Shown piece after piece: positions 55,258 through 64,000 of a stretch of DNA of 64,000 nt (positions within the stretch are counted from its first letter, which is position 1; the number at the start of each line of letters is the position of its first letter). This stretch comes from Trifolium pratense. Its lineage: Eukaryota > Streptophyta > Magnoliopsida > Fabales > Fabaceae. The translations under genes were made by a program, and so were the position numbers. The stretch is from the NCBI RefSeq assembly GCF_020283565.1, contig NC_060060.1, forward strand, positions 22,940,001 through 23,004,000. Reading direction: 5' to 3'. The notes below the pieces were generated by a model. The model made no database searches. It was not told the origin of the DNA and saw nothing but the letters and a program-made list of their open reading frames with translations.

Positions 55258-55955
55258 ATCAATTTTTTATTCAATTTTAAACAATTATTTAGATTTATGT
55301 TGTATAATTTTATAAATATTTTTAAATTTAATAAATAGAAATATTACCCATTGGTTAATAAAAAAAATTAACAAACAATTATTTTGGGTAGTAACAAACA
55401 ATTTATCGTAAAAAAAACAATTTGTAACTAACCAAAAGAAAAAACAATTTTTAAGTAAAAAAATAATTCTTGTTTTATTTTACTTTATATTTAATGATGG
55501 CGCTTTGGACTTAACAGTTAAATGGAACGGGTCAATAAAGCCCAATTTCTCATCTCTAACCTTGAGGCAGCGGCACTGTAGCAAATAAACAGTAAAATAC
55601 CATGAAGAAAATGGTTGAATCAGGAAAATAAGTGGCATAATTGATTTTGCAAGCAACAATTTATCAGTTAAGTCCCTACAATCCTTGTTCTCTTTGACAT
55701 ATTTCCTCTTGAACAACAAATCATGACGGACAAAAAGGGTAATAAGGGAAGAAGGATTGGAAAACATAAAGTAAAACTCAGAATCAATTAAAGTAAACGC
55801 AGAAGCTCCGAATTACAGCTTCAGGTTCAACGTGAGTCTGGGATAGAATCAATTTTTATTGTATTCAAACCAAACATAAATTTTGTTGTGAAACCACGTT
55901 TGTCCTTTCAAACTCACGTTTGGGGTGTTGAAACGTGAAACCAAACACGTACATA
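55022..55955. mobile_element. TIR element with GTGTTTGGTTT ends
   Basis: The left end TGTGTTTGGTTTAGCGG and the reverse complement of the right end CGTGTTTGGTTTCACG agree. Flanks ACATAGTG and ACATAGAGTG suggest a 9-10 bp TSD with a small indel, as in Mutator-like elements. The 95-codon minus-strand frame (55767-55480) is not recognised. Confidence 0.55.
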
Positions 55956-56085
55956 GAGTGTTTTGTAAACAACACAGAGTGGGAACACCGGGAATATGTA
56001 GTGGAAGTAAACAACACAGAGTATATTCACTTTAAAGAAGTGATATTTTATTATTGCTATGTCATTAAGAAGTGTTGTTCTATAC

Positions 56086-57390
56086 TGTTGGTGTTTTATG
56101 TTGGCCTCATTTTGCTAAAACAAATATTTAAGCAAGATGTTGGATAGAATGCTTCAACATTGGATACAACATTCATGCTTCAACATTGGATACCACATCC
56201 AGTGCGCTCTGTTTTCGCGAATGATATATTTTTGCGTAAGATCTTTGAAAGATTTGATTGAAGAATTAATCCACGCCTTTTAATTTGTGTGCCAACACAC
56301 AGATGTTTCCAGAATCTTCAGTAAGCGATTTATGTGTTATTTGTTCCTCAATATTAAGAGATAAAAGATTTGATTCTAAAATATATTTTGTGAAGATTGT
56401 TGTAGAAAATATAAAAGATTTATTTCAAATAAATCTTTATGGTTCAAGGAGATTATTATTGAAAATATATTCAAGGAGATTGCTACTGAAAATATATTTA
56501 TGGACAATAAATATATTTATGGAAGGAATAAATATTTGGTGAAAATATATTTGTGGAAAATATATTTTTCTTCTACAAGGTTGCTTTGACCTGAAGTATT
56601 GTGCACTAAGTAGCGCCTTTCCTGATGTTCTAGAAGGCGGCCATGACCTAGTTTTGTTTCTAAACAAATCAACTATTTTAGGAAACAAAACATTTGATAC
56701 AAGAATATTCCTTGAAGTAACTTCTGGACCTGCTGCGTTTTTGAAGCCAAATTCAAGACCTAGCTCGTGCTATATAAAGGAAGACTGAACCCTTGTGCAA
56801 CTCACTGAAGCCGAAATTGAGTTTTACAAAGCGTGTGTTTAGGGTTTTAGTATTGTTAATTGTGTTCCTCTTCTTGTATTACCTTGATGCAAGATTAAGG
56901 ACTGTGTGTTACTGTGTTGTAATATCTCCGGAGCTTCTAAGCAAGGAGATAGTGTGTATGAACCATTCCTAAGCTTTGAAGTACGGAATTGGTGGATGTT
57001 TTAAGAAGTGTGTCTTCATCTGTAAACTGTAACGTGTACGATCACAGTGGCTGTGATTAAGAGGAGTTGAGCGGAGGTTCTCATACCTAGGTGTGACTTA
57101 GGTAGAATATAGCACGGGCGGTGATTAGGTGAGAAGTCATAAACGGGGCGTTTATTGAGGGCTTTGAACTAATACTATCATAGTGGATTCACTCCTGGAT
57201 TGGTATCCCCCAGAGTAGGCTGTTATGCTGAACTGGGTTAACAAATAACTGTGTTATTCTGTTTCGTGCATTTTATATTTCGTTATTGTTCGTCTAGTTC
57301 AGTGTTGAACACAGTGTTGGATCATCGGATCAAACATACAGTGTTGGAGCATCATGTTCAACATCGTGTTACTAGTGTGCCAGAATTTCA
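56086..57390 (+). mobile_element. 1.3 kb solo LTR (Copia type), TSD TATAC
   Basis: Starts TGTTGGTGTTTTATG, ends GCCAGAATTTCA, and is flanked by TATAC at 56081-56085 and 57391-57395. A TATA box GCTATATAAAGG lies near 56769. It contains several diverged GAAAATATATT repeats at 56405-56570. Confidence 0.88.
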
Positions 57391-57655
57391 TATACAAATC
57401 TTCATAACAACTATAATGTGTCAACTATATCAAAAATTAATTTAACCCTAAGCTTCATAACAATGTACATTTTTAATATTTAATTATTATCAGAACATCA
57501 GAGTAAAGTAGCATCTAGAAAAATGGTATGAACAATAATATATTATTGAAGATAACACAAAATTGCATTTAACCAGATGCCACAAGACATGCTTGTCAAA
57601 AACACAACCTCATAAAAATAACAAATTTACATACAGAACAATCATTATTCAGCGC

Positions 57656-60600
57656 TTAGCGCGCACGAGGAGATTGCCGAACAGATGGCAGTGGCGATGC
57701 AGTAGGAGTAACATTTGAAGGCGTCCGGTTTCGAGCAGGAGACCTTCTCACAGGAGCATGGAGTCTCTGATGGTCTGATAAGGAAATCCGAGGTGCATGT
57801 TTAGGTGCTTCTATCTGTTCGAGAGTTGCTAAAACATCTATCATTGCAGGCCTTGCCTTCGCTTCTCTGTTAAGGCATTGTAGTGCAAGTGTAGCAGCCA
57901 TGAATGCTCCTTTTTGTGGATATTGGCCTTCTAATTTGGAATCCATGATTCGGAATAGTCTTCTTTTATCGCCTAAATATGGTTTTGCCCAGTCTACTAG
58001 ATTCTGGTCAACACCAGCTATTGTTTTATCGACAGCACGTCTTCCGGATAAAAGTTCAAGCATAACAACTCCAAAGCTGTATACATCACTCTTGGCCGTC
58101 AGCCGACCTGTAAAACAATTATCAATATTTTTCAGTGTAATGTTTAATATATACCGAAGACATATGATAGAAGTCTTCTTCTCATACATGTGCAACACTA
58201 ACACTTCAGATTGAAGATGTGTTCACTGTCCGACAATATACTATTTAACAATAATTTTTCAACACAATTAATTATTTGGTGAAATCTCATGTTCGTTACA
58301 CTAACCGATAACGTGTTAATGAGGTCATGATATTTCACCGAATAATTAGTTCTAGAAAGAGAATGAAATAAAATGTGTTGCTACTTGCTAGCATGCCTTG
58401 TTCGACAAAACAGTACACCATGAAAACAATGATGAAGTTGAAAATTAAAATCATTAAGCCCTATGACACCAACTAAGAACCAATAATGATATAGGTGAAG
58501 CTAAAGTATACCAGTTGCAACATATTCAGGTGCGGCATATCCTTGAGTACCCATAACTTGAGTAGACACGTGAGTTCTATCACCGGTAGGACCCGCCTTA
58601 GCCAAGCCAAAATCAGATAGTTTAGAATTAAACTCCTGCAATTCAAATCCATGATAATAAGTAAGAAGTTTACACAAATAATTAAAAAAAGAAAAATGAA
58701 CAAGTTATGAATATCATTACCGCGTCCAAAAGGATGTTAGAAGCTTTGAAATCGCGGTATATGACTTGCGATTTTGCATTGTGAAGAAAAGAGAGTCCTC
58801 TAGCAGCACCAATAGCTACTTTCATCCTTATTGACCAAGATAGTGGTTGTGGTCCTCCTATCAAATTAGGACCAATACACAAATTAATCTCGTATATCAA
58901 TTATTTTGGCTATCAACAAATCAAAATTTCAATTTTAAACATCTTAGTTTAAGAAAACAAGCAGCATTTAGTGATTATTGCAACTTACTTCTAAATAAAT
59001 GGTTCTCTAAGCTCCCTTTAGGCATAAACTCATATACTAATAGCCGGTTTTCTCCTTCCAAGCAGTACCCGATTAATTTTACCAAATTAGGATGGTGCAG
59101 TTGTCCAAGGTAGTTAACTTCAGTCTGCAAACAGATTAAAGTATCATTAATCATTAATTCATTATCATATATCAGAAAAACTAAAATAAACATATACTGC
59201 TCCGGTTTTGAATGTATAAGCAAAAAAATAACTTTCTAGGTTCATTGAATGAAGCATGTATCTAGACAATAAAATGGTTCAAATACATGTTTTATTCAAT
59301 GAACTTAAAAACTAGCTTTTTGCTTATATTCAAAACCAGAGGGAATATTTGGCTATTGGGGAAAGGAAAATGGGGTGGAAGGACAAATTCGGATTCATTA
59401 AAATGAGAGATTCCACACATTCTCCGAGTCATTAGATCAAGATCGCACACCTCTGATTTTAAGCAGGGTAAAATAGTCTTTAAAACCATCCTAGAAATCA
59501 GAACTGTCCAATCTTGATCCATCTGATGTTGAACTGTTTGCTCCAAATTGTTGACTGCATGAACGCGTGGAAATGTGGAATCACGTATCGCAAATAATCC
59601 AAATTTGTGGGGAAGTCCTTTGTTGTACCTAGAAAGCAAACACTTACCAACCACTCCTTATGACCTTGGAAACCTTCGGGCTTAAGTCTTTTAACAGCAA
59701 CAACCATTCCTGATCCAGGTTTTGCAGCCGTATAGGTGTGTTCATCTATCCATCCCTTATAAACATGACCAAATCCGCCTTCACCAAGAAGACTATCGGG
59801 ACGAAAATTCCTCGTGGCGTTCTTTAGCTCATTGAATGCAAAAGCTTTAAGATTTGGAGAAGACAAGATTTCACCCTCGGATCTTGGTGTTGGAAGAAGA
59901 CTCGAGGAATTGCTTTTGTCACTGTATGATGGAATGGTTAAACTAGATGGAGTACTTTTTGAGATCGCTGATACCAAAGAAGATAAAAGAATTGTGAGTC
60001 CATTTAGTATGCAGTTACATGCACAAAAGCAAGTAGCTTCAAATAACCTTTCACCTTCAAGTGAAGAAATTAGACAGACACGGACACTGGACACTCACAC
60101 GTCGACACTGATAATAATTTGAAAAGATGGAAGTAATTGAATATAACCACATGTGTTAGTGTCGGATACCGAACACGCCTTCAAACTGAATTGACGGTGC
60201 TACATATAAATAATCGAAAAAAATACTAGAACTCGTATTCTGAACCAGTATTTTAGACTTTTATGCATTACACTAGTACTTTTCTTTAGTTACAGTTCAA
60301 TCTCATCCTTCCACTCCACAACCAACATGATTACATAAAAAGAAGAAATTTTTAGTTTTAATTTCTGTATGAAGTCTAAAATCTCCCATTTCATAAGTCC
60401 TCAAAATTAGGCCTAAAATTTATTATTTGAAAGGTTGGTAATTGACTGCCATTTTGATGTGATAAAATACTTTCAATTTGAAAATAAATTAAGCAGAAAT
60501 TTGTAAAACTACATATACAAAGATAAAAGAACATACACCAGAAATGGATCACCAAATATCCAGTCATATCATATGGATAAGTACTTATCCAGAATCATGG

Positions 60601-61174
60601 AAGAGTTGATAAAAATTAAAGAACAATAAATTGACAAAATCTAAGAAAATTGAAACCTCGTGCCTTAATTAATACAATTCAAGCTTAAATGTAAAAATAC
60701 AAAAACATCAAGAGAGAAGAAAAACCCAAAATAGAAAGGTAAAAACAAAAACACTAAACAATGTGCTGAAGATGAAAAATTGAATCTCAGCTACACAAAC
60801 CAAACCAAACATGGAAACAAAAAGGGAATAACAAAATCAATAGGACACCCCACCACCCAAAACTAAGAATAAATTCAAAACACCATCTACCCATAATTCT
60901 CAAACCTAATTCCCCTAAACAAACACAAGAGCATAAAATCAATCTTGAGCTAAGAAGCACAGACAGACACCAGACACGACACAGACACGTCGACCCACAC
61001 CTACATGTGTGGGCCGACACCGAGACATGTCTAATTCAAAAAGTGTATGTGCTTCACAGATCATGAGCTGAAAATAAGGATAAACAAGATGGTAGTTAGT
61101 TAAAACTTACCAGAAGTGGATCTAGAACTTTGAGCTGCATCAACTTTAGCAGAAGAATCAAGACAATTACCCAT
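57656..61174 (-). CDS. PBL2/PBL3-like: receptor-like cytoplasmic kinase, RLCK-VII (PBL2/PBL3-like)
   Basis: Six exons read on the minus strand: 61174-61111, 59967-59648, 59124-58989, 58857-58721, 58635-58512 and 58107-57656. All junctions are GT/AG and frame is kept, giving 410 residues. The start MGNC has Gly2 for N-myristoylation and Cys4 for palmitoylation, so it should sit on the plasma membrane. Kinase landmarks are [39 protein letters not shown] and YAAPEY; all catalytic residues are present. The N-terminal [12 protein letters not shown] and the Ser/Pro-rich tail ending SPRAR match the Arabidopsis APK2/PBL2-PBL3 group, which relays immune or growth signals from receptor kinases (family knowledge). 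The activation segment reads [15 protein letters not shown], with Gln where Lys or Arg is usual. Introns 1 (1143 bp) and 2 (523 bp) are largest. Confidence 0.93.
59197..59345. mobile_element. Stowaway-like MITE in kinase intron 2, TSD TA
   Basis: 149 bp flanked by TA. The left end CTGCTCCGGTTTTGAATG and the reversed right end TTCCCTCTGGTTTTGAAT agree, and the interior GGTTCATTGAATGAAGCATG is inverted in the right half, so it folds into a hairpin. It lies at least 70 bp from both splice sites. Confidence 0.85.
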
Positions 61175-61446
61175 TTCTCTCTCTCTCTGTGTCACTATTC
61201 TCAACACAATTCTGTTCTGAGCTTCTTGTTAAGTACAGAATAGAAAGAGAAGAAGAAAAAGCAGAGACTTTTCAATTGAAATTTCCAAAGGCAATTTTGT
61301 GTGGTTGAAGAAAAAGGAACAAAATTTTTGGGTAAAGAAAGAAACATAGAAGAAATGAAAAGTGAGAGATATTAGTAACAGGTCATGTGAAAGGAACACA
61401 TGTTTTTGGATTCGACTAGGATAAATCAAGAGCGCGTCGCGCGTGG

Positions 61447-61454
61447 CCACGTGG
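61447..61454 (-). promoter_or_regulatory. G-box upstream of the kinase gene
   Basis: The palindrome CCACGTGG lies about 275 bp upstream of the start codon. It is a core binding site for plant bHLH and bZIP factors. Function here is inference. Confidence 0.4.
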
Positions 61455-61557
61455 ATATCTGTCTTGTCGTTGTGACTGATTCGTCAACCTTGGTGGATAC
61501 CCACACGTATTTCCCGAAATGCCCTCACATGTCTTTTTTATGTTGTAATAAATCAAA

Positions 61558-61863
61558 GGCTTAATTAATCTATTGGTCCCTTAAAGACATTTTAGGTTTC
61601 ATAATGGTCCCTTAAAGAAAAAAAAGGCTCGGATTGGTCCCTTAAAGAAAAAAAGGTCCGGATTGAAAATTTTGGTGGACCACTTACACTTAATGGCATC
61701 CACAATCCAGTCAACTAAAACTAACGTTTTTTGTATAAAATTGACGGAAAGGACCAATTGATAAACAGATGTGTCTTTAAGAGACCAATCTGGACCTTTT
61801 TTTCTTTAAGGAACCATTGTAAAACCTAAAATGTCTTTAAGGGACCAAAAGACTAATTAAGCC
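61558..61863. mobile_element. 306-bp MITE with about 70-bp terminal inverted repeats
   Basis: The left end GGCTTAATTAATCTATTGG and reversed right end GGCTTAATTAGTCTTTTGG continue in parallel through GTCCCTTAAAGACATTTTAG and a second CCCTTAAAGAAAAAAA block. No clear TSD. It lies about 380 bp upstream of the kinase start codon. Confidence 0.85.
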
Positions 61864-61875
61864 TAAAACAAACTA

Positions 61876-62170
61876 TTCCCTCCGAACATAAATATAAGAA
61901 AAACAAACACTTCAAATTTTAGACACAAATATAAGTAAAAGTCAATTATTTTTAAACTAATTAATACTACTATTTCTATTATACCCTTATTTAATCATTT
62001 CACTTTTCAAAAATTTATGTGATTTTCGAGCCATAAATCACTTTTCAAAGGCAATATAGTAAACTTAACTCATTTTTTTGCATTAAATCAAGAAAATTAA
62101 CTACAATTAACTAAATTTCTTAAACACTGCGTAAACAATTATTTTTTCTTTTATTTGTGTCCGGATGGAC
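61876..62170. mobile_element. Stowaway-type MITE, TSD TA
   Basis: Bounded by TA (61874-61875 and 62171-62172). The left end TTCCCTCCGAACATAAATA and the reversed right end GTCCATCCGGACACAAATAA fit Stowaway. The same family is split by a LINE at 28500-29842. It lies 12 bp from the previous MITE. Confidence 0.8.
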
Positions 62171-63354
62171 TACTATAATACTACTAGTAGAATTTTACTA
62201 GATTAATTATTTCATGTTTGTTTATGTAATACTAGTGATTAAAAATTCTGAAAATATTTTTACAAGAGGGAGCACTTATCCTTATAAACTATAAGCTGTT
62301 TTGTAAGGGTTGAACTGAGTTCAATTCAAAATTCTAACTTGTAAGTGTTGAGCTGCAGTCAAATTTATATGTAATCTTACATTAATTAAGGATTCATATA
62401 TCAGTTCTATCAAGATTAAATTAAAATGTAATTAAAGAAAGAAAAAATTAACTTTATATTTGAACCGTTTAATATCTATTCTGACGGTGGAATAAAAATG
62501 CATGTAGTTATATGCAATCCAAATCTAACCAAAGATACACTTAGCATATATTTGGTATCACATTAAATGCAGTATAATTACGGTGACTCGTCATAATTTT
62601 GCAAAAGCTACAAAACTTTGTAATTTTTGTTAACATGTCTCATGTTAGTTGCGAAATGACTTCCATATATGATTATAAAGTAAAGATAACATTTACCTTA
62701 TAAATCAGTTTTATAGAAATGAATTAGGTCCAACTATTAGTTTTCAAATGATATCAGAACTTTCTCCATAATCTGATGGCGTACTATGGTGATTCGTACA
62801 AAAGATAAGCTTGGTCTCTATAAAAGTAAATGTGAATGCATTATGCATACCTAACCTCTTACGCAATTTACTTGTACGCGACGCGTTTATCACTTTGGAG
62901 TCGCAAATGTTATGCTTCCTCAAATGGATGCCACAGATATTGTTGTTTCTACTACACGAGTCAATTTTCATACCTAAACTAAACATGTTGGTTATTACTA
63001 GTACTACTTTTACCAAGGGGAATTAAAAGAAAGATTTGGTGACACTGAGATTAATCATTGGTGGAAGTTCACTCGAGAATATAATTAATTAAATTTGTTC
63101 TACTGCTAATTTATGCTTTGGATTTGGACAATATCCTTGCATGAGTGTATAATTTATTACTTTACTTTTTTAGTTAATGTTACAATACTAGTTATGGTTT
63201 TTATAATTCTAAGTAGAAAAAATTTGTTGTATATGTAATATTGTAACATTAACCAAAAAAAAATAGTAAATTATACACCCATGCAAAAAATTTGTGATTG
63301 ATAATTGACTAAGAACATGTGTTTCATTGTTTCTCATATCTTTAGAGAAGCGCA
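62171..63354. other. AT-rich intergenic sequence, nothing recognised
   Basis: The overlapping open frames at 62744-63026 on both strands are not recognised and look like chance. Confidence 0.4.
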
Positions 63355-63715
63355 GTTGTTGTGGAGACAAAATTGCTTCTCATGGGCCACAAAGTAATGG
63401 TTTTATTTGGTGGGATTCTATTCCCTCGTGTGTTTCTGGTTTATTTAACCGCAATAGGTTAGGCTCCCTAATTATCGTTTTTGTTTAAGTTTTTCAAGAG
63501 TTTTTTTTTTTCTCTGTAGTCTTTTTTCTTTCACCACGGTTTTATCTCATTGAGTTTTCTTGGTAATTAAGTTTTTAACGAGACATATGTGGTTTATGTC
63601 ATAGGTTGTTTATTGGGTTTTGGCCTAGTCCCCAATGTTTGTAATTTCTCTTATTTTAATTTAATTAAATTTAAATAGGCACCTATGCCTTTATTAAAAA
63701 ATATTTCACATAAAA
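63355..63715 (+). pseudogene. LINE RNase H end and 3' UTR
   Basis: The plus strand encodes IASHGPQSNGFIWWDSIPSC and then LFNRNRLGSL, matching the tail of plant LINE RNase H domains. About 220 bp of 3' UTR follow, to GGCACCTATGCC and an A-rich end. 5'-truncated. Confidence 0.7.
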
Positions 63716-64000
63716 AAAATAAGTAACATTAACTATATATTATTTTTTCAATAATATCTTTAACAATTTGTTAAAAGAGAAATAAGTATAATATGAGATA
63801 ATAAATATTTAAGAATTAATATTATATAAAATTGCAAATAATTATATCAATAAGTATAAAAAAAAAAAAAAATTAATTAAGGTGGCATTTTAATTGAAAT
63901 GAGATTAACTATTATTCATTAATAGTATAAAATTAAAGTCTATCAAAAAGGTTCTGTAAAAAATAATTGTATAAAATAATTTCGCACATTCAGATAATTA

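Noticed and set aside
60070..60180. Possible small MITE in kinase intron 1 (GACACGGACACTGG and TAGTGTCGGATACCG)
   Set aside because: The ends pair only weakly and no target duplication is visible. A similar GACACAGACACGTCG patch at 60970 suggests a related repeat but is not enough.
62744..63026. Overlapping open frames on both strands (90 and 71 codons)
   Set aside because: No family resemblance; the lengths are expected by chance in this window.

Overview
The window is AT-rich plant nuclear DNA. Evidence is an intron-containing plant receptor-like cytoplasmic kinase, a plant-type QALGGH zinc-finger gene, plant MIR395 hairpins, tRNA-derived SINEs, and plant Copia, Tat-Gypsy, CACTA, hAT, Stowaway, TRIM and Helitron elements. 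The dispersed MIR395 cluster with this repeat mix suggests a legume (Medicago or Trifolium type), but the species is inference.

The main theme is a MIR395 cluster. Five hairpins, all on the minus strand (3842-3949, 16710-16834, 27324-27434, 35197-35338, 52704-52845), carry the 20-nt core TGAAGTGTTTGGGGGAACTC on the 3' arm. A sixth copy at 821-908 is decayed. Three of them (3.8, 16.7 and 27.3 kb) sit in longer duplicated blocks that share their flanks and TATA-like promoters. The copies at 35.2 and 52.7 kb form a second subtype with a longer loop. miR395 is the conserved sulfate-starvation miRNA that targets ATP sulfurylase and a sulfate transporter.

Only two ordinary protein genes look intact. 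One is a single-exon C2H2 zinc-finger protein with a terminal EAR motif (31334-32236, minus). The other is a six-exon RLCK-VII kinase close to PBL2/PBL3 (57656-61174, minus), with a Stowaway-like MITE in its second intron.

Most of the rest is transposable elements, often nested and with exact target-site duplications. The largest is an 11.86 kb Tat-lineage Ty3/Gypsy element (39607-51465, minus, TSD ATAAT). It has gag, protease, RT, two RNase H domains and integrase, a PBS and PPT, and a separate antisense gene (40.9-44.1 kb, plus) with its own TATA box and two predicted introns. Its gag-pol frame is broken by two in-frame stops. A 4.5 kb non-coding Copia-like element (17412-21927, TSD ACCGT) holds a nested 1.7 kb solo LTR. 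Four more solo LTRs lie at 2248, 9645, 38132 and 56086. LINE remnants, Helitron helicase remains and several MITE families fill the gaps.

A recurrent oddity is a set of tiny insertions, only 9-35 bases long, that consist of a poly(A) or poly(T) run plus a few bases and are flanked by 10-22 bp target-site duplications. They look like retroposon tails inserted alone.

All calls come from reading the sequence; no database search or folding program was run.
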